From an uncultured Peptococcaceae bacterium (GTDB lineage: Bacteria > Bacillota > Peptococcia > Peptococcales > Peptococcaceae): 23,163 bases of DNA. The notes under the pieces were generated by a model. It searched no databases. It saw nothing but the letters and a program-made list of their open reading frames with translations, and was not told the origin of the DNA. Location of the stretch: NCBI GenBank assembly GCA_937922955.1, contig CALAKO010000102.1, positions 1 to 23,163 on the forward strand. Reading direction: 5' to 3'. Each line of letters opens with the position of its first letter. Position 1 is the first letter of the stretch. The position numbers were made by a program, and so were the translations under genes. Shown here one piece after another: positions 7,440-15,498 of the stretch.

Positions 7440-8069
7440 ATGAAAGCCATTTTGGGTAAGAAAATCGGGATGACTCAGATCTTCACTCCGGAAGGCGTGT
7501 TGGTTCCTGTAACAGTTGTTGCTGCAGGTCCTTGCGTAGTCACCCAGGTAAAAACAATTGATACTGACGGTTATAATGCTGTTCAGGTCGGCTTTGGCGA
7601 TATCAAGCCTGTAGCAGTGAACAAGCCTGCTAAGGGTCACTTCGACAAGGCCGGTGTAGCCGCTAGAAAGTATCTGCGCGAAATCCGCGTTGAAGATCCA
7701 TCTAGCTACAACAATGGTGACGAAATCAAAGCTGATGTATTTGCTGAAGGCGAAGCAATCGATGTTTCCGGCGTAAGCAAAGGTAAAGGCTTTGCTGGTA
7801 CCATTAAGCGCTACGGCCGCCATCGTGGGCCTATGACACACGGTTCCAAGCACAAAAGAAAAACCGGGTCTGTTGGCGCTGCCGGTCCTCATCACGTATT
7901 CAAAGGCCATCTGATGCCTGGGCGTGCTGGGAATAAGAACGTTACCGTTCAGAACCTTAAAGTTGTTAAGGTGGACGTTGAAAATAATCTGCTCTTGATC
8001 AAAGGCTCCGTTCCTGGGGCAAAGAACAGCCTTGTGGTTGTTAAAGAAAGCGTAAAGGGCAATAAGTAA
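7440..8069 (+). CDS. rplC: 50S ribosomal protein L3
   Basis: A 209-residue L3, an early assembly protein whose extended loop reaches the peptidyl transferase centre. The N-terminus MKAILGKKIGMTQIF is typical, and the internal KGKGFAG, GPMTHGSKHKR and MPGRAG blocks are the L3 core and loop. I choose ATG 7440, not the in-frame GTG at 7428, because that GTG is part of the Shine-Dalgarno run AAAGGAGGTG (7421-7430), which is well placed for 7440. It follows rpsJ by 23 bases. The glutamine targeted by PrmB methylation lies in this loop region in other bacteria; I did not assign it here. Confidence 0.97.
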   Translation: MKAILGKKIGMTQIFTPEGVLVPVTVVAAGPCVVTQVKTIDTDGYNAVQVGFGDIKPVAVNKPAKGHFDKAGVAARKYLREIRVEDPSSYNNGDEIKADVFAEGEAIDVSGVSKGKGFAGTIKRYGRHRGPMTHGSKHKRKTGSVGAAGPHHVFKGHLMPGRAGNKNVTVQNLKVVKVDVENNLLLIKGSVPGAKNSLVVVKESVKGNK

Positions 8070-8086
8070 GGAAAGGAGGAGAATAC

Positions 8087-8710
8087 ATGCCAGTAATTAA
8101 AGTGAAAAATATGCAGGGTGCTGACGTCGAAGAATTAACTCTCAATGAAGAGATATTCGGTATCGAACCTAACAAATCTGTTATGCATGAAGTTGTTGTA
8201 AACTATTTGGCTGGTCTGCGCAAAGGTACTCACTGCACCAAGTCCCGCGGCGAAGTCAGAGGCGGTGGCCGTAAGCCATGGCGTCAGAAAGGTACTGGTC
8301 GTGCCCGTGCTGGTACGTCCCGTTCTCCACTGTGGCGCGGCGGTGCGATCATCTTCGGGCCAAAGCCAAGAGATTATTCCTATCGTGTCAACAAGAAGAA
8401 AGTTGCATTGGCAATGCGTTCTGCACTTTCCGATAAGGTGAACGAAGAAGCTATGGTCGTTGTAGACGCACTGAACTTCGACGCACCAAAGACCAAAGAC
8501 ATGATCAAGGTGCTTGAAGCTCTCGGCACCGGCAAAAAGACTCTGCTCGTTCTTCCTGAGATCGACGAAGTTGTTATCAAGAGTGCTCGTAACATCCAGG
8601 GTGTTACCCCAGTGACTGTTGCAGAACTGAACACTTATGAAATCTTGAACAATAACAGCCTCGTTCTCACCAAGGATGCTGTTGCAAAGGTTGAGGAGGT
8701 GTTGGCGTAA
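8087..8710 (+). CDS. rplD: 50S ribosomal protein L4
   Basis: A 207-residue L4, which binds 23S rRNA domain I and sends a loop into the exit tunnel. The tunnel-loop signature GGGRKPWRQKGTGRARAGT, at about residues 62-80, is intact with no insertion or substitution of the kind linked to macrolide resistance. In enterobacteria L4 also represses the S10 operon by binding its leader, so L4 is the first candidate ligand for the structured leader before rpsJ; that is inference here. AAAGGAGGAG precedes ATG 8087. The stop overlaps the rplW start (TAATG), implying coupled translation. Confidence 0.97.
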   Translation: MPVIKVKNMQGADVEELTLNEEIFGIEPNKSVMHEVVVNYLAGLRKGTHCTKSRGEVRGGGRKPWRQKGTGRARAGTSRSPLWRGGAIIFGPKPRDYSYRVNKKKVALAMRSALSDKVNEEAMVVVDALNFDAPKTKDMIKVLEALGTGKKTLLVLPEIDEVVIKSARNIQGVTPVTVAELNTYEILNNNSLVLTKDAVAKVEEVLA

Positions 8711-8997
8711 TGAAATTGGCAAGAGAAATCATTATCAAACCAGTTGTCACCGAAAAGAGCGTTGACTTGATGCAGGAAAACAAATACTGCTTCAGAGTTG
8801 CTAAGGATGCCAACAAAATCGAAATCAAAAATGCAATTGAAGAAATCTTCAAGGTTACTGTTGTTAGTGTTAACACTGTAAATGTTCATGGCAAGATGAA
8901 ACGCATGGGCCGCACCCAGGGCAAAACTGCTAGCTGGAAGAAAGCCATCGTAACCTTGCGTGAAGGCGACAGCATTGAAGTATTTGAAGGTCTTTAA
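8710..8997 (+). CDS. rplW: 50S ribosomal protein L23
   Basis: A 95-residue L23, the usual bacterial length. It sits at the tunnel exit, where it docks trigger factor and the signal recognition particle. The family blocks IIKPVVTEKS near the N-terminus and the central FRVAKDANKIEIK..IEEIF..V stretch are present, as is GRTQGKTASWKKAIVTL. The ATG shares one base with the rplD stop (TAATG), with GAGGAGGTG from the end of rplD serving as its ribosome binding site. The overlap implies that L4 and L23 are produced together. Confidence 0.97.
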   Translation: MKLAREIIIKPVVTEKSVDLMQENKYCFRVAKDANKIEIKNAIEEIFKVTVVSVNTVNVHGKMKRMGRTQGKTASWKKAIVTLREGDSIEVFEGL

Positions 8998-9016
8998 TAA
9001 ATAAAGGAGGAACAAA

Positions 9017-9850
9017 ATGGCACTGAGATCATTTAAACCGACTTCTCCTGGTGTGCGTCAAATGACTGTTTCTTCTTTTGAAGAAATCACCACGAACAAG
9101 CCTGAGAAATCCCTGCTTGTACCGCTGAAAAAACATTCTGGCCGTAACAGCTATGGCCGCATCACTGTTCGTCATCATGGCGGCGGTCACAAGAGAAAAT
9201 ATCGTATCATTGACTTTAAGCGTTTGAAAGATGGTGTTCCAGCTCGCGTAGCTACCATCGAATACGATCCAAACCGTTCTAGCCGCATCGCGCTGCTCCA
9301 CTATGTAGACGGTGAAAAGCGTTACATCATCGCTCCAGCTGGTCTGCAGGTTGGCGACGTTATCTACTCTGGTCCAGATGCGGACATTAAAACTGGTAAT
9401 GCACTGCCATTGGCCAACATCCCAGTTGGTACCTTGGTTCACAACATTGAGCTTCATCCAGGTCGCGGTGGTCAGATCTGCCGCAGCGCTGGTGTAAGTG
9501 CTCAGTTGATGGCTAAAGAAGGCAAATATGCTCTTCTGAGACTTCCTTCCGGTGAAGTTCGCAAGATCCTGCTTACTTGCCGCGCTACTGTCGGTGTTGT
9601 TGGTAACAGCGAACACGCTAACATCAACATCGGTAAAGCAGGTCGCAGCCGTTGGATGGGCGTTCGTCCTACCGTTCGTGGTTCTGTAATGAACCCTAAC
9701 GATCACCCACATGGTGGTGGTGAAGGTCGTGCTCCAGTCGGCCGCAAATCCCCTGTTAGCCCTTGGGGTAAGGTTGCTCATGGCGGTAAGACCCGCAAGA
9801 AGAAAAACCTTAGCAATAAGTTCATCGTGACCCCTAGAAAAGGCAAATAA
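9017..9850 (+). CDS. rplB: 50S ribosomal protein L2
   Basis: A 277-residue L2, the most conserved large-subunit protein, needed for subunit association and peptidyl transferase assembly. The start MALRSFKPTSPGVR, the RNA-binding region with HHGGGHKRKYR and DFKR, and the C-terminal PHGGGEGR segment carrying the near-catalytic histidine are all visible, followed by a basic tail SPWGKVAHGGKTRKKK. Length is standard. AAAGGAGGAAC lies just before ATG 9017. Codons are strongly biased to the CGT/CGC and GGT sets seen in the other highly expressed genes of this block. Confidence 0.98.
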   Translation: MALRSFKPTSPGVRQMTVSSFEEITTNKPEKSLLVPLKKHSGRNSYGRITVRHHGGGHKRKYRIIDFKRLKDGVPARVATIEYDPNRSSRIALLHYVDGEKRYIIAPAGLQVGDVIYSGPDADIKTGNALPLANIPVGTLVHNIELHPGRGGQICRSAGVSAQLMAKEGKYALLRLPSGEVRKILLTCRATVGVVGNSEHANINIGKAGRSRWMGVRPTVRGSVMNPNDHPHGGGEGRAPVGRKSPVSPWGKVAHGGKTRKKKNLSNKFIVTPRKGK

Positions 9851-9884
9851 AGCCAGGACGTAATCGAAAGGAGGCAATTCATTC

Positions 9885-10166
9885 ATGAGCAGATCTCTCA
9901 AAAAAGGACCTTTTGTCGATGAAAAGCTCTACAAAAAGGTCGTAGCAATGAATGAAGCAAATGAAAAATCTGTGATCAAGACTTGGTCACGTTCATCCAC
10001 CATCTTCCCTGAATTCATTGGTCATACTTTTGCCGTACACGATGGCAGAAAGCACATTCCAGTGTATGTAACCGAAGACATGGTTGGTCATAAACTCGGC
10101 GAATTCGCACCTACCCGTACCTACAAAGGTCACGCTGGTGACGAAAAATCCAGTCGTTCTCGATAA
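9885..10166 (+). CDS. rpsS: 30S ribosomal protein S19
   Basis: A 93-residue S19 of the 30S head, which pairs with S13 near the A-site tRNA and the intersubunit bridges. The N-terminus MSRSLKKGPFVD, the TWSRSSTIFPEFIG block and the GHKLGEFAPTRTYKGH block are classical. The ribosome binding site GAAAGGAGG is followed by a somewhat long spacer to ATG 9885. The 34-base gap after rplB is one of the longer ones in this block but holds no promoter or terminator that I can see. Confidence 0.98.
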   Translation: MSRSLKKGPFVDEKLYKKVVAMNEANEKSVIKTWSRSSTIFPEFIGHTFAVHDGRKHIPVYVTEDMVGHKLGEFAPTRTYKGHAGDEKSSRSR

Positions 10167-10185
10167 GCAGAAAGGAGTAAAATAA

Positions 10186-10518
10186 GTGGAAGCAAAAGCA
10201 TGTGCAAAACACATTAGAATTTCCCCACGCAAGGCCCGTCAGGTTGTTGATCTGATTCGCGGCAAGAGCGTACAAGAAGCTTACAGCATTTTAAAATTCA
10301 CTCCACATAAAGGTTCTGCGATCGTAACGAAGGTTTTAAAATCCGCTGTTGCAAATGCAGAGCATAACTATGATATGGACGTTGAAAATCTCTTCGTCAG
10401 CACCGCATACGTTGATCAGGGCCCAAGCATTAAGCGCTACAAACCACGCGCAATGGGTCGCGCTGACGGTATCAAGAAGAGAACCAGCCATATCACCATC
10501 ATGGTCAGTGAAAGATAA
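10186..10518 (+). CDS. rplV: 50S ribosomal protein L22
   Basis: A 110-residue L22 that starts with GTG after AAAGGAG. L22 contacts all 23S rRNA domains, and its hairpin lines the exit tunnel. The features ISPRKARQVVDLIRGK near the N-terminus, the central VANAEHNYDM segment, and the C-terminal hairpin KRYKPRAMGRADGI..RTSHITI are typical. The hairpin tip has no deletion or insertion of the type associated with macrolide resistance. It is 11 bases upstream of rpsC. Confidence 0.97.
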   Translation: MEAKACAKHIRISPRKARQVVDLIRGKSVQEAYSILKFTPHKGSAIVTKVLKSAVANAEHNYDMDVENLFVSTAYVDQGPSIKRYKPRAMGRADGIKKRTSHITIMVSER

Positions 10519-10529
10519 GGAGGAATACA

Positions 10530-11183
10530 GTGGGACAGAAAGTAAATCCAATTGGCATTCGTGTTGGCATCATCCGCGATTGGGATGCTAGATGGTATGC
10601 TGACGATAAAAACTATGTCGATCTCCTCCATGAAGATTTCAAAGTTCGTAAGTTTGTAAAGACCAAACTTTTCGACAGCGGTATCGCTAGAATCGTTATT
10701 GAACGTACCGGCAATACTAAGATTAAGGTTACCATCCACACCGCTAAACCTGGTATCGTAATCGGCCGCAACGGTTCTGCAATCGAAGTTCTTCGTGGGG
10801 AACTCGAAAAACTCACCGGCAAATCTGTTTCTATCAGCGTTGTCGAAGTGAAACATCCAGAAGCAAATGCTCAGCTCATCGCTGAATCCATTGCTCAGGC
10901 ACTTGAAAACCGTGTTGCTTACCGTCGTGCTATGAAACAGCACATCCAGAGAGCCATCAAAGCTGGTGCTCAGGGTATTAAGGTTAGCTGCGCAGGTCGT
11001 TTGGCTGGCGCTGATATCGCGCGTACCGAATGGGTTACCGAAGGTAAAGTTCCTCTGCACACCCTTCGCGCAGATATCGACTATGGTTTCTATGAAGCAG
11101 ATACCACTTATGGTAAGATCGGTATCAAAGTATGGATTTACAATGGTGAAATCCTTGATGACAGCAAAGAAGGAGGACGCTAA
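10530..11183 (+). CDS. rpsC: 30S ribosomal protein S3
   Basis: A 217-residue S3 with a GTG start (10530) after AAGGAGG. The N-terminal part MGQKVNPIGIRVGI is diagnostic. A type-2 KH domain follows with the nucleic-acid-binding loop VIGRNGSAIE at about residues 75-84, then the C-terminal domain with AGRLAGADIARTEW and GIKVWIYNGE. S3 lies at the mRNA entry channel with S4 and S5 and takes part in mRNA unwinding. The stop is only two bases before the rplP start, and the rplP ribosome binding site lies inside the last codons of rpsC. Confidence 0.98.
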   Translation: MGQKVNPIGIRVGIIRDWDARWYADDKNYVDLLHEDFKVRKFVKTKLFDSGIARIVIERTGNTKIKVTIHTAKPGIVIGRNGSAIEVLRGELEKLTGKSVSISVVEVKHPEANAQLIAESIAQALENRVAYRRAMKQHIQRAIKAGAQGIKVSCAGRLAGADIARTEWVTEGKVPLHTLRADIDYGFYEADTTYGKIGIKVWIYNGEILDDSKEGGR

Positions 11184-11185
11184 TT

Positions 11186-11620
11186 ATGTTAATGCCTAAG
11201 AGAACTAAATGGCGTCGCCCACATCGTAGAAAACTCGGTGGGGAAGCACATAAGGGCACAAAAATCACTTACGGTGAATTTGGTCTTCAGGCAACCACCG
11301 GTGCTTGGGTCACCAGCCGTCAGATCGAAGCTGCCCGTATTGCAATGACCCGTTATATCAAACGTGGTGGTAAGGTTTGGATCAAAATTTTCCCAGACCA
11401 GCCAGTAACCGCTAAGCCAGCCGAAGTCCGCATGGGTTCCGGGAAAGGTGCTCCAGATTACTGGGTAGCTATTGTAAAACCAGGCCGCGTGATGTTCGAA
11501 GTCAGCGGTGTACCTGAAGAAGTTGCACGAGAAGCACTTCGCTTGGCTATGCACAAACTGCCTTGCAAGTGCAAAATCTTGAAGAGGGAAGAAATGGAGG
11601 CTGTTGCTAATGAAGGCTGA
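11186..11620 (+). CDS. rplP: 50S ribosomal protein L16
   Basis: A 144-residue L16 located at the A-site side of the large subunit, where it helps tRNA accommodation. The start MLMPKRTKWRR matches the usual Firmicutes MLMPKR N-terminus. It is preferred over the internal ATG at 11192 because AAGGAGG (11170-11176) is nine bases from 11186 and 15 from 11192. The signature RMGSGKGAPDYWVAIVKPGR is intact. The 3' end overlaps rpmC by 11 bases in a different frame, and the rpmC ribosome binding site is inside this gene. Confidence 0.98.
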   Translation: MLMPKRTKWRRPHRRKLGGEAHKGTKITYGEFGLQATTGAWVTSRQIEAARIAMTRYIKRGGKVWIKIFPDQPVTAKPAEVRMGSGKGAPDYWVAIVKPGRVMFEVSGVPEEVAREALRLAMHKLPCKCKILKREEMEAVANEG

Positions 11621-11810
11621 AACCTTAAGAGAACTCTCCACTGAAGAGTTGAACAAGAAGGTTGTAGAACTTAAAGAAGAACTCTTTAACCTGCGTTTTC
11701 AGATGGCTACCGGCCAACTTGAAAACCCTATGCAGTTAAAGCAGGTAAGAAAAGATATCGCTAGAGCTAAGACAGTGATCCGCGAACGCGAGATCGCTGC
11801 TCAGGCGTGA
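11610..11810 (+). CDS. rpmC: 50S ribosomal protein L29
   Basis: A small 66-residue, mostly helical protein at the tunnel exit next to L23. The blocks LSTEELNKKVVELKEELFNLRF and VRKDIARAKTVIRERE are typical of L29. The start is ATG 11610: GGAGG at 11596-11600 is nine bases away, whereas the in-frame TTG at 11604 would leave only three. The start overlaps the end of rplP by 11 bases, so its translation probably depends on that of L16. Confidence 0.97.
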   Translation: MKAETLRELSTEELNKKVVELKEELFNLRFQMATGQLENPMQLKQVRKDIARAKTVIREREIAAQA

Positions 11811-11828
11811 GTATAAGGAGGAAATAAA

Positions 11829-12092
11829 GTGGCAGAACGTAACCATAGAAAAGTACGTATTGGCATTGTTAGTTCCGACAAAATGGACAAAACAATTGTT
11901 GTTGATGTTGATAGTCCTCGCCGCCATCCTCTCTATGGAAAGCTTGCGAAGAATACCAAACATTTCAAAGCCCATGATGAGCTCAACGAGGCTAAGGTTG
12001 GGGATCGCGTAAAGATCATGGAAACCCGTCCTTTGTCTAAGACTAAGAGATGGCGCCTCGTTGAAATCCTTGAAAAGGCACCGATTGTATAA
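11829..12092 (+). CDS. rpsQ: 30S ribosomal protein S17
   Basis: An 87-residue OB-fold protein, one of the primary binders of the 16S 5' domain. It starts with GTG 11829 after TAAGGAGG. Family features are RKVRIGIVSSDKMDKTIVV near the N-terminus, the central HPLYGKLAKNTKHFKAHDE block, and KVGDRVKIMETRPLSKTKRW. Length is standard. It lies 18 bases after rpmC and 32 before rplN, with no sign of an internal promoter. Confidence 0.98.
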   Translation: MAERNHRKVRIGIVSSDKMDKTIVVDVDSPRRHPLYGKLAKNTKHFKAHDELNEAKVGDRVKIMETRPLSKTKRWRLVEILEKAPIV

Positions 12093-12124
12093 GTATCGTA
12101 AGCTCGAAAGGAGGAAAGCTCGCA

Positions 12125-12493
12125 ATGATTCAACAAGAAACCAGACTTAAAGTCGGTGATAACACTGGCGCGAAGGAACTCCTTTGTATCCGCGTGCTTG
12201 GCGGTACAAAGCGTCGCTATGCTTCCGTAGGTGACATCATCGTTTGTGCAGTTAAAGAAGCAACACCCGGTGGCGTTGTCAAGAAGGGTGATGTAGTTAA
12301 GGCGGTTGTTGTTCGTACCAGCCGTCCAGTAAAACGTCCAGACGGCTCTTACATTCGCTTCAGCGAAAATGCAGCTGTTATCATCAAAGACGATAAGAGC
12401 CCAAAAGGAACTCGTATCTTTGGGCCTGTTGCCAGAGAACTTCGTGATAAAGATTTCATGAAGATCGTCAGCTTGGCACCTGAAGTACTTTAA
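12125..12493 (+). CDS. rplN: 50S ribosomal protein L14
   Basis: A 122-residue L14, exactly the usual bacterial length. It sits at the subunit interface and forms bridge B8, and it is the docking site for the silencing factor RsfS. The start MIQQETRLKVGDNTGAKELL and the GDIIVCAVKEATPGG and RTSRPVKRPDGSYIRF blocks are highly conserved family segments. In other bacteria this gene is the start of the spc operon with its own promoter; here the 32-base gap from rpsQ holds only an AAAGGAGG site, so it looks like a continuous transcription unit with the S10 genes. Confidence 0.98.
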   Translation: MIQQETRLKVGDNTGAKELLCIRVLGGTKRRYASVGDIIVCAVKEATPGGVVKKGDVVKAVVVRTSRPVKRPDGSYIRFSENAAVIIKDDKSPKGTRIFGPVARELRDKDFMKIVSLAPEVL

Positions 12494-12512
12494 TTCCCCG
12501 GAGGTGAATACA

Positions 12513-12827
12513 GTGCCTAAAATGAAAATCCGCAAAGGTGACGAAGTCATCGTCATTTCTGGTAAAGATAAAGGTAAAGTCGGCAAGGTTATCAAGGCTC
12601 TGCCAGACGAACAGCGCATTATTGTTGAAGGCGTAGCTGTCGCAAAGCGCCACACCAAACCTTCTCAAGCCAATCCTCAGGGTGGGATTATTGACAAGCC
12701 AATGCCAATTCACGTTTCCAACGTTATGGCATACGATGCATCTGCAAAGAAGGGCTCTCGCATCGGTTACAAGTTTGTTGATGGCAAGAAAGTTCGCATC
12801 TTGAAGAGCAGCGGCAAAGAGTATTAA
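12513..12827 (+). CDS. rplX: 50S ribosomal protein L24
   Basis: A 104-residue L24, an assembly initiator that binds the 5' region of 23S rRNA. The KOW motif is visible at about residues 8-28 (GDEVIVISGKDKGKVGKV), followed by KRHTKPSQANPQGGI and the C-terminal KGSRIGYKFVDGKKVRI. The start is GTG 12513, giving MPKMKIRKGDE, because GGAGGTG at 12500-12506 is six bases upstream. The in-frame GTG at 12504 is part of that ribosome binding site and so is rejected. It follows rplN by 19 bases. Confidence 0.97.
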   Translation: MPKMKIRKGDEVIVISGKDKGKVGKVIKALPDEQRIIVEGVAVAKRHTKPSQANPQGGIIDKPMPIHVSNVMAYDASAKKGSRIGYKFVDGKKVRILKSSGKEY

Positions 12828-12845
12828 TAGGGAGGAGGTCTACAA

Positions 12846-13385
12846 GTGGCTAGATTAAAAGATAAGTACGTTGCAGAAATCGCTCCTGCACTGCAGGAAA
12901 AGTTCGGCATTACCAATGTTATGGCTATTCCAAAGCTTGACAAAGTCATCATCAACATCGGCTTGGGTGAAGCAGTAGACAACCCTAAGGCACTCGATGG
13001 TGCTGTTGATGATATCACTCGCATTGCTGGTCAGAAGCCAGTAATCACTCGTGCTAAGAAATCCATCGCAGGGTTCAAGATCCGTGAAGGCATGCCTATC
13101 GGTGTAAAAGTAACCCTTCGTGGTGACCGCATGTATGAATTTGTTGATCGTTTGTTTAACATCGCATTGCCTCGCGTTAGAGACTTTCACGGTGTTTCTG
13201 GCAAAAGCTTCGATGGTCGCGGCAACTACAGCCTCGGCTTGACCGAACAGCTGATTTTCCCAGAAATCGATTATGATAAAATTGATAAGATCAGAGGTAT
13301 GCAAGTTGTATTTACCACAACCGCTAAGACGGACGAAGAAGGTAAAGAGCTCCTGAAGATGCTCGGCATGCCTTTCGCAGGTTAA
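12846..13385 (+). CDS. rplE: 50S ribosomal protein L5
   Basis: A 179-residue L5 with a GTG start after GGAGGAGG. L5 is part of the 5S rRNP with L18 and contacts P-site tRNA. Recognisable blocks are KLDKVIINIGLGEAV near residue 38, the ITRAKKSIAGFKIREGMPIG segment, and RDFHGVSGKSFDGRGNYSLG with the C-terminal EQLIFPEIDYD. Length is the Firmicutes norm. It is 15 bases ahead of rpsZ, the usual Gram-positive arrangement. Confidence 0.98.
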   Translation: MARLKDKYVAEIAPALQEKFGITNVMAIPKLDKVIINIGLGEAVDNPKALDGAVDDITRIAGQKPVITRAKKSIAGFKIREGMPIGVKVTLRGDRMYEFVDRLFNIALPRVRDFHGVSGKSFDGRGNYSLGLTEQLIFPEIDYDKIDKIRGMQVVFTTTAKTDEEGKELLKMLGMPFAG

Positions 13386-13400
13386 CAGGAGGTAAGAAAA

Positions 13401-13580
13401 TTGGCCAAGACATCTAAGATTGTCCATAAACAACCTAAATACAAAGTACGTGAACACAACAGATGCAAAGTCTGCGGACGTCCACACGGGTACATGAGAA
13501 AGTTCGGCCTTTGCCGTGTATGCTTCCGCGAATTGGCTAGCAAAGGTGAACTGCCAGGCGTAACCAAGTCCAGCTGGTAA
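13401..13580 (+). CDS. rpsZ: 30S ribosomal protein S14, zinc-binding short form
   Basis: A 59-residue S14 of the short, zinc-ribbon (C+) type. It starts with TTG 13401 after AGGAGG. Cysteines C22, C25, C38 and C41 form the CxxC...CxxC zinc site, followed by FRELASKGELPGV and the final SSW that ends this family. S14 is a late-binding 30S head protein. Bacteria with this form may also hold a zinc-free paralogue (rpsN) elsewhere for zinc starvation; none is in this window. It sits between rplE and rpsH as in most Gram-positives and is two residues shorter than the Bacillus subtilis protein. Confidence 0.97.
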   Translation: MAKTSKIVHKQPKYKVREHNRCKVCGRPHGYMRKFGLCRVCFRELASKGELPGVTKSSW

Positions 13581-13610
13581 GCATCACATTCGGAAGGAGG
13601 TCATCATTTA

Positions 13611-14009
13611 ATGGTAATGTCAGATCCAATCGCGGATTTCTTAACTCGTATCCGCAATGCAAACATGCAAATGCATGAAAAAGTAGAAATTCCTGCTTCT
13701 AAGACCAAAGTTCGCCTTGCTGAAATTCTTAAAGCTGAAGGTTTCATCAAGGATTTCGAAGTAGCTGAAGATAATGTTCAAGGAAAGATCGTTGTTTCTC
13801 TGAAGTATGGTCCAAATCGCGAACGCGTTATCAGCGGCCTGAAGAGAATCTCCAAGCCAGGTCTCAGACGTTATTGCAAGAGCGATAATGTACCAAAGGT
13901 CCTCGGTGGTCTCGGTATCGCCATCATCTCCACTTCAAAGGGGATCATGACCGATAAGGAAGCACGTAAAGCCGGCTTGGGCGGCGAAGTTATCTGCTAC
14001 ATTTGGTAA
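13611..14009 (+). CDS. rpsH: 30S ribosomal protein S8
   Basis: A 132-residue S8, which binds 16S helix 21 in the platform. In Escherichia coli it also represses the spc operon, acting at the rplE message; no equivalent target structure is obvious here. The N-terminus MVMSDPIADFLTRIRNANM is diagnostic, and the C-terminal GLGIAIISTSKGIMTD..A...GGEVICYIW is the family end. ATG 13611 is preferred over ATG 13617 because AAGGAGG (13594-13600) is ten bases from 13611. It is 30 bases after rpsZ. Confidence 0.98.
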   Translation: MVMSDPIADFLTRIRNANMQMHEKVEIPASKTKVRLAEILKAEGFIKDFEVAEDNVQGKIVVSLKYGPNRERVISGLKRISKPGLRRYCKSDNVPKVLGGLGIAIISTSKGIMTDKEARKAGLGGEVICYIW

Positions 14010-14030
14010 TTTGTCTTAGGAGGGTAAAAT

Positions 14031-14576
14031 ATGTCTCGTATTGGTAAACTTCCAGTCGCCATCCCAGATGGTGTTACTGTTGAAATCTCCGAAGACAACG
14101 TGGTTACTGTAAAGGGTCCTAAAGGGGAGCTCACCAAGGCTCTGCACCCTGACATGGTAATCAAAGCTGAAAACGGAGAAATCGTTGTCGCATGCCCAAA
14201 TGGCGACGTTAAAACTTATAATGCACTTTGGGGCTTGACCCGCAGCTTGATCAACAACATGGTTGTTGGTGTAACTGAAGGTTATGCTAAGACCCTCACC
14301 ATGAAGGGTGTCGGTTACAGAGCAGCTCTTCAGGGCAACAAGCTCGTAATCAGTGCAGGCTACTCTCATCCAGTAGAAATGGAACCTGTCGACGGTATTA
14401 CTTTCGAAGTTCCGGAACAGACCAAGATCGTTGTCAAAGGTATTGACAAGCAACTCGTTGGCGCTATCGCTGCTGACGTTCGTAACGTACGTCCACCAGA
14501 ACCTTACAAAGGTAAAGGTATTCGTTACGAAGGCGAAGTTGTTAAGATTAAGGCTGGTAAGACCGGCACGAAGTAA
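14031..14576 (+). CDS. rplF: 50S ribosomal protein L6
   Basis: A 181-residue L6 made of two repeated domains. It sits near the sarcin-ricin loop and contacts elongation factors. The start MSRIGKLPVAIPDGV is typical, the domain junction contains MKGVGYRAALQGNKL, and the C-terminal PEPYKGKGIRYEGEVVK..AGKTGTK is the family end. Length fits. AGGAGGG precedes ATG 14031, and rplR follows after 24 bases. Confidence 0.98.
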   Translation: MSRIGKLPVAIPDGVTVEISEDNVVTVKGPKGELTKALHPDMVIKAENGEIVVACPNGDVKTYNALWGLTRSLINNMVVGVTEGYAKTLTMKGVGYRAALQGNKLVISAGYSHPVEMEPVDGITFEVPEQTKIVVKGIDKQLVGAIAADVRNVRPPEPYKGKGIRYEGEVVKIKAGKTGTK

Positions 14577-14600
14577 TAGGCGGGAAAGGAGTGAACCGTT

Positions 14601-14954
14601 TTGAAAAAAGAATATCCTAGAAAAAAGATTCGCGCGCATAAGCATAAAAGAATGCGTTTTCGTATTACGGGTACACCTGAACGCCCTCGCCTCGCTGTTT
14701 TCCGCAGCGCAAAGCACATTTATGCGCAGATCATTGATGATACAAAGGGTGTAACGCTCGTCAGCGCTTCCACCTTGAACGTAGAATTCGAAGGCACCAA
14801 GACCGACGCTGCAAAGGCTGTTGGTGAAGCTGTTGCTAAGAAGGCTCTTGAAGCTGGTATTACCCAGGTTGTATTCGACCGTGGCGGTAACATCTATCAT
14901 GGCCGTATCAAAGCTTTGGCTGAAGGTGCCAGAGAAGCTGGCTTAGACTTCTAA
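14601..14954 (+). CDS. rplR: 50S ribosomal protein L18
   Basis: A 117-residue L18 that starts with TTG 14601 after GAAAGGAG. It binds 5S rRNA together with L5. The basic N-terminal tail KKEYPRKKIRAHKHKR is followed by the family core ERPRLAVFRSAKHIYAQIID and GVTLVSAST, and by VVFDRGGNIYHGRIKALAEGAREAGL at the end. It is a few residues shorter than the usual 120 because of the N-terminal tail. It forms a pair with rpsE, 23 bases downstream. Confidence 0.97.
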   Translation: MKKEYPRKKIRAHKHKRMRFRITGTPERPRLAVFRSAKHIYAQIIDDTKGVTLVSASTLNVEFEGTKTDAAKAVGEAVAKKALEAGITQVVFDRGGNIYHGRIKALAEGAREAGLDF

Positions 14955-14977
14955 TAAACGCTGAAGGAGGGAAAAAC

Positions 14978-15487
14978 GTGACAAGAGAAATTATCGATGC
15001 AAGTGTACTTGATTTAGAGGAACGTGTAGTAACCATCAACCGCGTTGCAAAGGTTGTTAAAGGTGGTCGTCGTTTCAGCTTCAGCGCCCTCGTCGTCGTT
15101 GGTAACGGTGACGGTATTGTCGGTGTCGGCATGGGTAAAGCCAGTGAAGTTCCTGAAGCCATCCGTAAAGGCGTTGAAGACGCTAAGAAGAACCTCATCC
15201 GTGTGCCTATCGTTAACGGTGGTACCATTCCTCATGAAACTGTTGGACGTTTCGGTGCCGCACGCGTTATGATGAAGCCTGCTTCCGAAGGTACTGGGGT
15301 TATCGCAGGCGGTGCAGTACGTGCCGTTGCTGAATTGGCAGGTATTTCTAATATCCTTACCAAGTCCCTGCGTTCCGACAATCAGATCAACATTGTTCGT
15401 GCAACGATGCAAGGTCTTCAGAGCATGAAGAGTGCTGAACAGGTTGCCAAACTTCGTGGCAAGACTGTTGAAGAGATCTTAGGCTAA
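14978..15487 (+). CDS. rpsE: 30S ribosomal protein S5
   Basis: A 169-residue S5 with a GTG start (14978) after GAAGGAGG. It has an N-terminal double-stranded-RNA-binding-like domain, with VTINRVAKVVKGGRRFSFSA and GDGIVGVGMGKASEVPEAI, and a C-terminal S5D2-type domain. S5 lies at the decoding centre and mRNA entry and affects accuracy. The loop VVKGGRRF, where spectinomycin-resistance changes arise in other bacteria, appears unaltered. The stop overlaps the AAGGAGG site used by rpmD. Confidence 0.98.
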   Translation: MTREIIDASVLDLEERVVTINRVAKVVKGGRRFSFSALVVVGNGDGIVGVGMGKASEVPEAIRKGVEDAKKNLIRVPIVNGGTIPHETVGRFGAARVMMKPASEGTGVIAGGAVRAVAELAGISNILTKSLRSDNQINIVRATMQGLQSMKSAEQVAKLRGKTVEEILG

Positions 15488-15498
15488 GGAGGTCCATG

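Noticed and set aside
14016..14900. Long open frame on the - strand across rplF and rplR
   Set aside because: It spans two conserved ribosomal genes and their gap, and its protein is unlike any family I know; biased codon use in these genes creates such antisense frames.
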